Below are positions 36,701 through 48,019 of a stretch of 59,919 nucleotides of DNA, in pieces (position 1 is the stretch's first letter; each line of letters opens with the position of its first letter). Both the position numbers and the translations under genes were made by a program. Origin of the DNA: Byssochlamys sp. IMV 00236 (Eukaryota > Ascomycota > Eurotiomycetes > Eurotiales > Thermoascaceae). The DNA lies in contig MSJH02000662.1 of assembly GCA_001931875.2 (NCBI GenBank), positions 1 through 59,919 of the forward strand, given 5' to 3'. The notes below the pieces were generated by a model. That model was not told where the DNA came from and ran no database searches. It saw only the letters and a list, made by a program, of their open reading frames with translations.

Positions 36701-38010
36701 TTATGTTTCTTGGTTATTTTGAAAGAGTACATATTTCATCCTTTTATATAGCTTTAAATAACCAATGACAGCTATCATAAACAGAAGGAATAAAAATAAA
36801 TAATATTGCTGATTATTAGCATAAGTTTGTGTTATATAATAAATATCTTCTTCTAATATTGTCTCATAGGTCATGTTTAGTTTGCTCTTTGATTGATCGT
36901 ATTCCTTTACTAATCCTTCAATGATCCCTTTTGATGGTCTGATTTCATATGTCCTTGAATGAACAATTGGTTCCTTTGTTATGTTTACTCTTGGTGTGAA
37001 TGATGCTGACTCAATAATGCTTGTTGCTATCGTTTTGTGGAAAGCTATTTTGTTGTAAGTTCTATAATCTATTTATAGTATATTGTATCTATAATTATAC
37101 TACTTTACCTGTTGAAAAATGTGTATGATCCCACCAAAGGTACTCATGGTCGTTAGGACAGTCAACACAGTCGGAGGTAATAGGAATATATGTTTGTTTA
37201 TAGTTGAATAATGCTGGATTTACTATAATGTCGTTAACGAGCGAATTTATATCTACAAGGTCCATCTCTAATGCGTGATGGTGTCTATTAAGATTTGCAA
37301 TATCCTTTTCCAGCAATTTATTTATTTCTATGGCTGCTTGATTTTTCTCGGGTGCTTGGTCGGTGTTTAGATAGTATGGCATATATTCAAGTGGTGGTAT
37401 GTTGAAGATGATAAACTTGTTTGCTTGAAATACTTTGTTGATTGACCTCTAATAGAAGACTATTAGGTTATGTATTTACTTGAGTACACACACTATTTAC
37501 CAGCTGTTGACCGATACATTCTGCAATCTGTTTAAAGTCAACCTCTATTCTATGATTATTATTATTATTGAATAAAACTCTATTTAAGCTTACCTTTTTT
37601 CTTTGACATTTTATTGATGTCATGGAGGCCAAACCAAACACCATAAACAGTCTCGGATGAATTTAAATTTAATTTAAGTTTATAATATCCTTCAACTTGA
37701 TCTTTAAAGCTTGGTATGTATTGTTTTGTCTTTGGGTACATGTTATTATCACATACTGATCCACTATATGCAAAATTATAAAGTGTAGCATTCCAAGAAG
37801 AAGCTAAATATTCATTCCATAATGGACCATTGGACCAACGCTGACCATTACCAACATCTTTAAACGAGATGAGCATTCTTTTTTAGCATGTATCATTTTT
37901 TTATATAAACTACCTGAATTCGAATCACCAAATATCACTATATTCTTGACCTCACTCGCAAGCACTAATAGTGAAAGTTGAGACAAAGTCAAGATAATAT
38001 TTATCTTCAT
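36701..38010 (-). CDS. Membrane-anchored GDSL/SGNH esterase, 370 aa
   Basis: Exons in coding order: 38010-37914, 37857-37594, 37544-37501, 37448-37109, 37068-36701. A signal peptide (MKINIILTLSQLSLLVLAS) is followed by block I FGDSNSD (nucleophile Ser), NFAYSGSVC (block II-like), block III VWFGLHDINK and block V WWDHTHFS with the Asp and His of the triad. In block III the usual GxND reads GLHD, so the oxyanion Asn is replaced by His. The C-terminus has a single membrane helix (YYLFLFLLFMIAVIGYLKL) and a short basic tail, so the enzyme is probably anchored with its catalytic domain outside or in the secretory lumen. The 40-bp fourth intron is the shortest called here; its acceptor was chosen because it keeps the frame open. 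Plant-type and CE16 esterases are the nearest relatives. Confidence 0.8.
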
Positions 38011-39548
38011 TGCTGTTTGCAAAAAGAAAGGAAAGGGGAACTAAAATAAATGATTTACATTAATTTCCCAAAATAGAAAAATTACATGAACTATTTCACT
38101 TCAAGATATATTTCAGCAATTTGACCCTGTGTGCGTGTGTGATGTAGAAAAAGTATATAATTCACACTTGACAAATGAAGACTATATCAATAGAGGTTAT
38201 ACACTCTTTCCAGAAAGTAAATTCGCCTGTCATCGAAAATAAATACACCCATGGTGAGAACAAAATTCATGTTGCATGAAATGTAAATTCGTCGTCGCCA
38301 AGAATATTTTCGTAATATTAACAGGTGGACTCTGTCTTGGAGTTGAAATTAACTTAATATTAGAAATAGCCCTCTTTAGTCTGTTTGTAAAAGTTTAAAT
38401 TCTTTATTCGGTCTTTGCATGAAATCAGAAGAACATGTAGTCATATTTGACAATGCATATTCTTGAATGGTCACGAAGCAGATTGCTCCCAGTTGCCTCT
38501 TCTTGTGCTCTGGGTTCTCTATGTCCTCCGTTCCTTTTTTTTTTTTTTTGTTTAAATTATCCTGGGTAGTTATCGCTACTCTCCCCAGAATGCACCTTGG
38601 TGGTAAGTAAGACTAATATTAGGATATGTGTTCTAATACTAACATACTTTTTCTCTCTTTTTCTACATATAAACTCATTATCTCTCTCTCTCTCTCTCTC
38701 TCTTTTGACATGATGTCGTTTTATTCAAACATATTTTTCTTTGTCGTCTTTTTACGCAAATAATTTTTTATTTTATGACAACATTTTATAAAATTAATGT
38801 CAATAATTAATAAAAATACAGTAAGTTGTCTGTAAATCTATAGAAACATATTAGGTTGACCACTGAGTTTGCTTAATGATTCTCGATTTGAGTATGATTA
38901 CAGACATTGACAAGAAGAGACTCATTACGATAAAAGATATTGATAAGATGGACAATGCATCTCAAAGCTCATAGTAGCATTTCCTTTTCTTTCACATCAA
39001 CAGAGTTTCTAAATACCAAAAAAGGCAATGTGTAATTGATTTGGTAAGCACAGATTTATATCTACAAATTGCCCAATAAAAAAAGATTCTCAATTAGAAA
39101 ATGCTTTATTCTTTACTTCTCTCATCTGTGCGTCATATTTAGACCTATTGAGCCTTCTCTTTTTTCGCTTTGCTTGTTTTATATATATATATATATGTAT
39201 ATATATATAAATCCCTTTGGAGACAACAGCAAGGGCAAACTCCGTTTAAACCATTGTTTTATTTGGAAAATAGGGTAAAGTCACACTGTACTCATAGAAA
39301 TACAAAAAGTAAAAGATTGAAAAGAAGAAGAAAAGAGAAAGAAGGGGCTGAATTGATGATTGAATGAAAAACAAAGTCATGTTCATTGTCCAATTGATCT
39401 AAATAATCAGTAAAAATACAAAGAAGTAACAACAAATAAAAGCTTTGAACGGAAAAAAGGATCGGATATCATCAGTCCATCAATTCTAAATTTTCTTTTC
39501 CTTTTTTCTTTTTTTTTTTTTATATATACATTTTTATATTATTCAATC
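38011..39548. other. Intergenic 1.5 kb with TIR-like half element and microsatellites
   Basis: No gene recognised. Position 38202-38226 (CACTCTTTCCAGAAAG...), preceded by TA, matches the left end of the 27831 MITE at 21 of 25 positions, but no inverted partner was found. A (TC)n tract occupies about 38681-38702 and a TA-rich tract 39179-39207. A T-rich leader precedes the MFS gene. Confidence 0.5.
38681..38702. repeat. (TC)11 microsatellite
   Basis: Uninterrupted TC dinucleotide run of about 22 bases in the spacer between the GDSL esterase and MFS genes. Confidence 0.9.
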
Positions 39549-41431
39549 ATGTCTGTCATTGAAGAAAAGGCAGACAAAATAGAATGCACAGATAATGAAC
39601 TAGTCTCACATCATTCAATATCAAATCATCATAAAGAAGAACAAGTGACCTGGAAAATGAAGACATTAGTACTGCTCTGTTTATTTTCATTACCAGGTAA
39701 AAAAATAATACAATATATAATCTCGTATTGGCTTATAAGATCTATATAGTTGGTTGTCATTATCTGGAAGCAACAGTTGGAACATTAAAGACAACATTAA
39801 AGCAGGTAATCAATATACTCTCTTCTCTTTATTTATGCTAATACCGATACCACGCCCAGGAAATGCAAATCAATAATACCCAATTTAGTATTTTACTATC
39901 CTCTGTTACACTTGTAAATACCGTTTTACCGCTCGTGGCAGGTTCTCTCATAGACGACGCTCATAGCATAGGCTCTGTACGTTCAACATTTATCGTAAGC
40001 ATCATTATCCTACTCGGAAGCATACTAGTCTCTATTGGTGCCACTATCTCAAGCTATTCTTGTATGATGACCGGTCAAATCATCTATGGTCTCGGTGGAG
40101 GAATGATCGTAACGATGCAGGAGGGCCTTATTTCCCGCTGGTTCCGGGATAAAGAAGTCACTATAATCATTGGCGTCATGCTTTCTATTGCCCGATTAAC
40201 CAAATGGGTGGCTAAAATGGTGGCATATCCTATTTATAACGCAACAGGATCCTATGCAAGTTCAATCCATATTGCTACCATGTTTTGTGCTTTGGGTGCA
40301 CTGGCCAATTCCATCTACTGGTTCGTTCTTTGGCAAAAAGGATGGGCTACCGTGACAGGAAGAGAGGTACAGTCAAATAAATCAAGCCTTCACTATAAAA
40401 AGAAACAACCGTTCAAATGGTCCTATTCTGTATTGTTGCATATTCCAGGTATATTCTGGATGGTGCCCCTTGTTCAACTGGTTATGTCTAGTGTTCTTAG
40501 TAGCTTTGATGATGTTGCGACGTAAGTTTTAATCATATGTATAGCACACATTATCTAAACTTATGATATAGTGAGTACATTGAATTTCGTTATGATACTG
40601 ACTTTGTCTTGGCTGGTGTAAGTCGGGTTCATTGTTTGTAAAAAAAAAAAAAGCAAGACTGACCTCTTTTAAAGTACCAAAGTAGTTTGACTCAAGTAGT
40701 TCCTATCGTCGTTGCTCCAATCCTAGGTATCCTTGTGCATAAATATGGCCAACGCCTGACGATATGTATGTTTTCTTGTTTAAGTATCCACAGTATGACT
40801 GATCATTTTTTTTATAGTATTCTTTGCTACCATCATCCTGTTAGTCTCTATGGTGCTCCTCAGCTACACTTGGGTTACGCCAGCCGTCGGTATGATCCTA
40901 TTTTCACTTGCTTTAGCCCTTGGCCCAGTATCTCTCCTGAGCTCCACTTCATTACTGCTACCACACGAACTTTCTGGTACAGGCATGGGCCTACACAAGT
41001 GCGCCAACAATATTGGCACCACAATTGTTTCTGTACTAGTAGGCTATGTTCAAGATCTCACCTATCACGACGGTGATCCTGATGACGATAACTATGATCT
41101 TCAAAACGAATATACTGGTGTCATGATATTCTATCTTTTCTTAGCTGTTCTCTCCATCTTTATCGCTGCTACCTTTTGGTTACTCGATCGCTTCGTTCTT
41201 CGTAGCTGGCTTCAGATAAACAAAGCGGAACGTGAAAAAAGACTTGATCAGTGCGTGGATGCTTGTGAAAAAGAGCAAAAAGAAACAAGTTTGAAGTATG
41301 TGGGTATGCAACTTAGAGATAAGAAAAAGTATATCTATGTCGTGTTCTTTCTATTCTGGTTGCTGGTCTCATGGGCTGTTTTCTTTACATTTGCGCTCAT
41401 GCCAATTTATGAAAACTACTCATTAAAATAA
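39549..41431 (+). CDS. Major facilitator superfamily transporter (MFSD1-like), 538 aa
   Basis: Six exons: 39549-39696, 39750-39805, 39860-40521, 40572-40617, 40675-40765, 40818-41431 (introns 50-57 bp). About a dozen hydrophobic segments are seen, for example VLPLVAGSLID, TFIVSIIILLGSILVSIGA, YGLGGGMIVTMQEGLISRWF (an MFS signature-like loop), PIVVAPILGILVHKYGQ and the C-terminal VVFFLFWLLVSWAVFFTFAL. The start of the first helix pair (GCHYLEATVGTLKTTL) and GSLIDD resemble the MFSD1-type group rather than sugar or drug transporters. Substrate unknown. The N-terminus is a His/Glu-rich cytosolic tail. The small exons at 39750 and 40572 were set by frame closure and hydrophobicity. Confidence 0.82.
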
Positions 41432-41599
41432 AATCCCTCCTTTTCTTTATCATGATTTGCAGCAAATACTTGTTCAAGTGCTTCACTCAATATAATATAT
41501 AGGAGTCAACACCGCTAAACTCTAAATAGATCTTTCTCTTTGGAGATATATGTTGTTGGAAGAATGCTTGGATATTATCCATACGAAAAAATAAGCTGG

Positions 41600-42147
41600 G
41601 GACAATTGCCAAGATATAACAAAATTGATATTATATACTTTATCTGATCTTACTGTACGGTACACAAGTAGTAGGAACGCTTTTTGAGAAACCTTATTGT
41701 AAGCTTCGGTAATGCGATCTTGCAAATGTTCTATCAGGGGAATGGGCTGGCAAGTATATACATACACTTTTCAACCAAGTTTTGAGTATCAGCTCGTTTA
41801 TGTATAGGAGCGTTATCCATGACCAGATAAGAATCGTGTATATACTCAAAGTCATCTATGATATTAAGAGCTTCGTTCAAAAAAACACAGATGATGACTA
41901 GCCGTAGGTGTTTTCAATTTTAACAATAGGCGTTCCACCTCCCCTTAAGAGCCCACGTCATCTTTTTATGAAAGCTAGACTCATCAATGAAAATATAGTT
42001 CCTGAGAAAATTCGTATCTTGGTTGAATTGCATCTTTATCACTGCTTCCATCCATTCAAAAATGCGACAAGTGAAATTTTGAAATCCGACAATTGTACAT
42101 GGAAACGCTGCAGGCCCAATCAATAGTAAAGGAGTTGAACACACCAA
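41600..42147 (-). pseudogene. Relic of a Tc1/IS630-type DDE transposase
   Basis: Read on the minus strand in several frames, the segment shows in order NYIFIDESSFHKKMTWALKG (first catalytic Asp), KTPTASHH, YLVMDNAPIHKRA (second Asp) and LPAHSP / PLIEHLQDRI (third acidic residue). These are the D-D-E/D landmarks of DDE superendonuclease transposases of the Tc1/mariner-IS630 group. Frameshifts and stops separate them, so the gene is dead. The N-terminal DNA-binding part is missing; the adjacent amino-acid transporter gene begins at 42260 on the other strand. No terminal repeats were identified. Confidence 0.72.
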
Positions 42148-42259
42148 TGATCTTGTTGCAATTACGATCCCTTCTCCGCCGATCTTTTTCTTCCTCTCTC
42201 TTTTTTTTTTTTTTTTTCTCCTTTTACTGTTTCATTTGTGTGTGTGTGTGTTTTGGAAA

Positions 42260-44421
42260 ATGTCAAGTCCTTTACCAGTAAACGCCAAAAGAAGGAACGG
42301 TGATGATGATATAGACGATCATGTTGGCTCCTTTGACCGTGCAGAGTCTATAGCCAAACTTGGTTCATCCATACCCTTTGGTACTTCCCCAGCGAGAAGC
42401 ATACGGTCACATAGAACCTATGGTAGTACGCATCCTCATGATCCATCCAGACCTCATTCTCCCTATGGAGACACTCTGACGGTAGACATGCCTGATGAAG
42501 AAGTGGCCAGAGCTGTCAGACGTCATTTGGTATCCACATCACCTTCTGGTTCTCATCTACGTCCACCTTCAGCTCATCCTAGTGTCCATAGCGAAGATGA
42601 CGAAGTACAGAGCATACACAAACTCCCAGGTGGAGCGATTACACATGATATCTATAAATGGACAGAATCGGTCGAACAAGAACAACTCGCTCGTAAGAAA
42701 CGGTCTCAATCGATGATGGTCGTCCCTCACCAGCCGTCAGACCCTGCTCTGGCTAATCTCAAGGATCCTGGAGGATTCCGCCGTCATTTTGTGTTTAGGA
42801 AGGCGGCCAAGAAGGGTAAAAAGCCGCCCATGTGGGTTACGAGTTCATTTGTCGATTTCCTGGCCCTGTATGGTCACTTTGGTGGTGAGGATTTAAGTGA
42901 TGAAGAAGGTTTAGATAGCGATGAAGAAGAGGAGAGAAGAAAGCGATGGCAGGATCGTGTTGAAGAAGAAGAAGAAGAAGAAGAAATGGATGAAAGCACG
43001 AGATTACTGAAGCAGGCACGAGCAAATGCAGTACAAGGAACCGCAACCCCAGCTAAGGCTGTCTTTTTACTTCTCAAGTCCTTTATTGGTACAGGTGTCA
43101 TGTTTTTGCCCAAAGCGTGCGTTTATTATAAATATAGAGATAGTGTAGAGCGAAGGCTAAATTTGTTGCCATAGATATTTTAACGGTGGCTTGGTCTTCT
43201 CGACTGTTTTCCTGTCATTTATTGCAGCCATCACGCTCTATTGCTTCTTACTTTTGGTAGAGACTCGTAACAAGATACCTGCCTCCTTTGGTGATATCGG
43301 AGGTATCCTGTTTGGTAATTCCATGCGAATGCTTGTCTTGGTAGCCATTACTACATCTCAGGTGAGTTTGTGTGACAATGAATGCTATTCGGAAACGCTG
43401 ATCGTATTTTCTTCCACAGATCGGCTTTGTTTGTGCCTACATGGTATTTGTAGCACAAAGTATACAGGCAATGGTTCAAGCTATTACACACTGTGAAACA
43501 ACCATCCCTCTCCAATATCTCATTCTGGGCCAGGTTGCGATCTATGTGCCCTTGGCTATGATCAGAAAGATTCAAAAATTGTCATTCACAGCATTGATTG
43601 CAGACGCCTTCATCTTGATCGGTTTGGTGTATTTGTACTATTATGATACCTTTACGTTAGCCCTCAAGGGTGTTGGCAATGTCGAATGGATCATTAACCC
43701 TTCATCCTTCCCAATGTTCATTGGTACAGCCGTGTTTACTTTTGAAGGCGTTGGTTTAAGTAAGTAAAAAAGATAGCGAGTGATTTCTCCAATACACAGC
43801 ATGGCTAATCTACGCATCTATCTAGTTATTCCTATTACTGAATCTATGAAAGATTCAAAAAAGTTCCCCAAGGTCTTGTCTTGGACTATGCTATTCATTA
43901 CTGCCCTATTCATATCTGTCGGTTTACTCTCCTATCTGGCATTTGGTGACCAGGTACAGACGGTCATCTTGTTAAATCTACCAGTGACCCCGACTGTGAA
44001 TGCGATTCAAGGTCTATACGCCATTGCCATCTGTCTTTCCATTCCCTTACAGCTCTTCCCTGCCATTCGTATTGTCGAAACGGGACTCTTTTCCAAGTCT
44101 GGTAAATACAACCCAATTGTAAAGTGGCAAAAGAATATGCTGAGATTTGCTACTGTCTTACTTTGTGCTGCTATTGCGATTGCTGGCTCTGCGGATCTTG
44201 ACAAGTTTGTATCTTTGATTGGATCAGTATTTTGTATTCCACTCTGCTTCTTGTTCCCTCCTCTGTTCCACTATAAGGCAGTGGCTAAATCTTGGGTGAG
44301 TAAGGCTGTGGATATGGCCATCATTACATTTGGTGTAGTCTGTATGCTCTACACTTCTTATATAACAATTGGGCTATGGACAGCAGAAAGTGAGCCCGCG
44401 GCTCCTATTTCTCGTTGTTAA
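42260..44421 (+). CDS. Vacuolar amino-acid transporter (Avt3/Avt4-like, AAAP family), 659 aa
   Basis: Exons 42260-43116, 43175-43361, 43420-43759 and 43826-44421 (introns 58, 58 and 66 bp). The first 270 residues are hydrophilic, with Ser/His/Pro-rich segments (RSHRTYGSTHPHDPSRPHS), basic SQ/SM sites and a long acidic block (EEEEEEEEMDESTRLL) ending in the STRLL motif common in Avt-type transporters. The transporter domain starts TPAKAVFLLLKSFIGTGVMF and includes YFNGGLVFS, ETRNKIPASFGDIGG, FEGVGLIIPITESMKD and IPLQLFPAIRI. Avt3/Avt4 proteins export neutral and basic amino acids from the vacuole. The start codon follows a T-run and a (GT)n stretch (42236-42250). Confidence 0.92.
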
Positions 44422-44860
44422 CCAAACTGAATTTTTGTTATAAAAATATACCTTTTTTTACATTTATATACTTTTCAGAAGACTAAATTTGTGTTTATTA
44501 AATAAACTGATACAAGTCCAAGACCAAAAAGCGCTCAAGGTTTGCAAATGGGATAATATATTATACAACAAACGGCCAGATATAACATTTATAATAGAGT
44601 GTATAAGATAAACTATGCTTGCTTTGTAAGCTGCAATCTATTGAGGCCCCTTATTGCAGATGATGGTTGTAACGGAAAAGACAATATCACTGGGACTGCA
44701 TTCATATTTGAAGCGAGAATTTGCTCGAGAAGCGCAGCAAAAAGAAAGGATATGTCATTCTATTTCAGTTTTAAGAAATTAACTTTTGATATAAAACACT
44801 CAACAAGTATTATTTCAAAGGATTTTATTAATGGTTTTCATAACAATTACATATTTCAAA
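44422..44860. other. Spacer between Avt3-like gene and secreted-protein copy B
   Basis: No gene recognised. The last 70-80 bp are similar to the 3' flank of copy A (shared AAACCATTAATAAAA and GAAATAATACTTGTTGA), with about 22 bp present in A but absent in B. Confidence 0.5.
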
Positions 44861-45205
44861 CTAAGGGAGATATTGTTCTGCGGAAATAGTAGTTGGCTCA
44901 GTATCAACCATTTTGCGGAAAGTGAGGTCAGGTCTTTGATATCGAAGTCCATCCAGTTTACCATCACTACGAAGTTTCTCCCAATCAGCATAATTTATAC
45001 GAACCCAACCACTAGGACCACAACAATTGTACTTGACATCACTAGTGATAACCCCGCCAGTGTAGCTGATCATAGCGCACTTTTGTGTGTATATTGACAA
45101 TTCAACAGTAGCAGCACCTTGATTTATGGTTTTGAAACAATCAGGCTCGGCATTGGCAACCAATAAGTTTGCAGCAAGAAGAATAACAGCGATTATAGTT
45201 TTCAT
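44861..45205 (-). CDS. Small secreted cysteine-containing protein, copy B, 114 aa
   Basis: Inverted near-identical copy of 28895-29239 (107 of 114 residues match; changes include S3T, and GTN to DTE near the end). Signal peptide MKTIIAVILLAANLLVANA and all four Cys are intact, so the ORF is under constraint or young. An upstream in-frame ATG at 45247 would add 14 residues, but it lies inside the inserted element described separately and has no counterpart in copy A. The promoter that copy A uses is found about 490 bp further away here, cut off by the insertion, so expression of copy B is doubtful or depends on the inserted sequence. Confidence 0.75.
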   Translation of the reverse strand: MKTIIAVILLAANLLVANAEPDCFKTINQGAATVELSIYTQKCAMISYTGGVITSDVKYNCCGPSGWVRINYADWEKLRSDGKLDGLRYQRPDLTFRKMVDTEPTTISAEQYLP

Positions 45206-45694
45206 TGTAATAATTTCACTATCAAAATTAGAAATAAAAGCACACAAGAAATACTTTGAGACGCTTTTATCCTGTGAAAAGATAACAAGATAAAAAGAAT
45301 ATAATATAATAATAACCTATGAGAACAAGGAATTGAGGTTAGTTTAAATACTTGTTGTAGCTGATCGATAAATGAGAGATGAGACGAGATTGTAAGGGCT
45401 TCAGTGTCCTTTTTGATACAAGTTACAGTTCTTGACCCTTGTTACTGATAGTACCCTAGTCAGAGACGGAGTGAAGATTGCATGAATGAACAGTATGTGA
45501 GCTATTATAGCCTTGATCAAATCCATATCTAATCTACTCTTGACATCATTTTATGCAAAGACTCTAATGCATGAAGATCGCGTCATTCCTTATTGCGTAA
45601 TTTAATACCACATCATAGATAAACCTTGTCTGGATGAGTGTGCTGTTTCAGCTTTACTGTATAATTTATCATATATTATGTCTTGCTTGCAACA
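45206..45694. mobile_element. Probable solo LTR (489 bp) inserted at the start codon of copy B
   Basis: On the plus strand the segment begins TGTAATAATTTCAC and ends GCTTGCAACA, i.e. TG...CA ends, and is flanked on both sides by TTCAT (45201-45205 and 45695-45699), a 5-bp target duplication. Comparison with copy A, where promoter and ORF are contiguous, shows exactly this segment as extra sequence. TTCAT is ATGAA on the gene strand, so the duplication copied the start codon. No ORF of note lies inside. A solo LTR of a retrotransposon is the simplest reading; a non-autonomous LTR-like element is the alternative. Confidence 0.7.
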
Positions 45695-45699
45695 TTCAT

Positions 45700-45795
45700 A
45701 TTAAGATTGTATGTATGATGGTAGCCATGAAAGAAGCGCCTTCTTATATATATATACTTTTAAGCTCGACAAATCAATCTACCATATGACTATGA
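45700..45795 (-). promoter_or_regulatory. Displaced promoter of secreted-protein copy B
   Basis: On the minus strand this segment matches the promoter of copy A (28803-28890): ATAGTCATATGG, GATTGATTTG, CGAGCTTAAAAGTATATA and GGCGCTTCTTTCATGG are shared. A longer TA run is present here at the TATA box. It now ends at an orphan ATGAA, after which the inserted element begins. Confidence 0.65.
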
Positions 45796-46572
45796 AGTAG
45801 TTCTTCGTTCTGTTTTGTTTGTACACAATTGACTATGTGCTGGCGTTAATAGTCAAGAGTTAGAGAATAGATGCTTTATTTAAGAGTCATTAAACACAAA
45901 AGAATGAAGTACACTGACATAGTAAGAAGTACTTACAGCTGTAGTTAAATGGTAGCTAAAGAATAAAGTATGCATACAGGTGGCAAGTATTTGCGGTAGA
46001 GTAATAGTATTTTGACATTCTATTTCATGGATTACGCGTTGTGCTACTCAAGCATCATTTTACTCACATACATGTGCTTAAATGTTTAATTATACAGCTA
46101 CGACAAACAATAAGTTCATGTTGGAGTTTATAGATGTAACACTGCTTCATCCTTATTTTTATGCAATCTCTTCAATAGAAAGTATATATCCAAAGAAAGA
46201 ATTCGTGTCCCCAATGTTTTCATAAAAGGCAGCTTTTTTAAGCAACACTTTGTTCAATGACCGTAGTGTTTCAAAAATAAAGTACAACAAACACAGAGTG
46301 AATTTGAGTGAATCTAAATTATATGGCATACTATTAGCAATACTCCTTAACTAGGCTAGATAAATTGTGATACTGAAGAAGAAAATATTCATGCATATCA
46401 ATCAACCAAATAGCAATATGAAAAAAAAAAAATCAATGTATTGATCATACTCGTGTGCTGTTTAGTGAACAAAGATTCATATACAAAGATGCTCATCTAG
46501 AGCTAAACACTATATAAAATGAAAATGACCCAGTGGTAATTTTTAAAATTCAGTAAAAGACAGCGTAAAGCA
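45796..46572. other. Intergenic, no gene supported
   Basis: AT-rich spacer; similarity to the copy A upstream flank fades at about 45960. Nothing else recognised. Confidence 0.4.
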
Positions 46573-48019
46573 TTAAATTTCACTGTTCATTGTTACATCA
46601 GGTTTTGGTGGCAAATCTCTACCAGCCTTTGCCCATTCTTTCAACACTTCACCAGGCTCACCCAGAACTTCGATAGCACGAATACGGCGATTATGTTCAT
46701 TATCACATTTGACTCCTTGTTTGCCGATAACAACACGACTTGACTCTTTGTCCATATTCTTTTCTCCCTGCTTCACAAAGGCACGCACACCATTCACCAT
46801 GACAGGTCCATCTGGCTTGAAATGCTCTGACGCGCTATTCACAAACTCATGAACGGTATCATAGCATTTTAAGCGTGCACAAGTATTCAAGAACTGTGCA
46901 GAACAGCTTGGACAGCAAAGCATCAAGATGTTGCAAGAAGAGTGAGAGCAGTTTTGGTATCTATTGCATGGTTGTCCACAGATTTGGCATTTACCAAAGA
47001 CATCATCTGTAATCTTTTCACCCATGCGTGCATCAAATGTGAAATTCTTGCCTTTGAAAAGTGATTCTTTATCCTCTTGTTCCGCGATCCAGCGACCATA
47101 TGCAGTGATACCGCCATCGACTAGATGCACTTTTTTGAACCCTGATGCGGACTGTAAAATGGCACCTGCCTTTGTGCATCGAATACCACCAGTGCAGTAC
47201 ATGAATATTTCTTCGTCCTTTGGAACTTCAGCGCAGATTTCGTTCATAGCTTTAATACAATCTTTATAAGTATCTGCGTCTGGGCGGATGGCACCTTCAA
47301 AAAATCCAATGTTGCTCTCGTAGTGGTTTCGCATATCGATCAATATGGGCTTCTTTCCATGCTGTTTTTCATATGTGGTGAGCTTCTCATGCCATTCAGC
47401 CGGTGAGAGATGAGAAGGTACGTTATTGAGATCGTAAGAAGAAGGGTCTAGGCCGTCGACGATAAGCTATAGAGTGAAAAAAAAATAATCTGTCAAATCT
47501 TGTTTCACATTTTGAATCCATTCTTACCTGCTTGCGGATACGGACATGCAAAGCACGGAAAGATCTCTTACCGTGCTCTGTTCCCAAATTCAAATCCATC
47601 AAGTCTCCTCCCACCAAGGGCTTAATGCTATTTTCTACATATTCCTGAAGCTTTGGAAGGCATTCTTCAGGACAAGCCATTTGAGCGTTGATGCCTTCTT
47701 TTGAAATATAAATTCTTCCAACGATGCCAAGTTCACCAAGGTCGATCAATAGTTTTTCTCGAAGTTCTTCTAGTTGAGACTGAGTAAAGTCATGAAATTT
47801 ATAGAAAGCAAGTGTCTTGTAAGTAGTTGGATCATAGTTTTCTATTTTAGATACAGGTTGGTTGCGTAAAACGGGTGTGCAAGTGGATAGCTCGGAAGTG
47901 GGTATATGTGTTGTCAGATCAGTCATTGGTGTATAATGTTTAAATATGTTTTGAACTCGAGTGTGTCTTTGGCTGATCAATGATAATCGTGTGCTAGATC
48001 TAACCAAACAGCGAAACAT
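46573..48019 (-). CDS. TrhO-like rhodanese (tRNA U34 hydroxylase/TSTD2 family), 461 aa
   Basis: Exons 48019-47528 and 47466-46573 (intron 61 bp). Layout: a basic N-terminus of about 35 residues (MFRCLVRSSTRLSLISQRH) that may be a mitochondrial presequence; an acylphosphatase-like N-terminal domain (LAFYKFHDFTQSQLEELR, GRIYISKEGINAQMACP); a rhodanese domain with LIDMRNHYE and the active-site loop CTGGIRCTKA; and a C-terminal Cys-rich segment (CQICGQPC, CCPSC, CARLKCYD). The order and the GINAQ and CTGGIRC strings match bacterial TrhO/YceA and animal TSTD2. TrhO hydroxylates uridine 34 of tRNA in bacteria; the eukaryotic role is less certain. The C-terminal extension after residue 400 is not recognised. 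Alternative ATG at 48058. Confidence 0.85.

Noticed and set aside
45206..45247. Longer 128-aa version of secreted-protein copy B
   Set aside because: The added 14 residues derive from the inserted element and lack a counterpart in copy A; the signal peptide starts at 45205.
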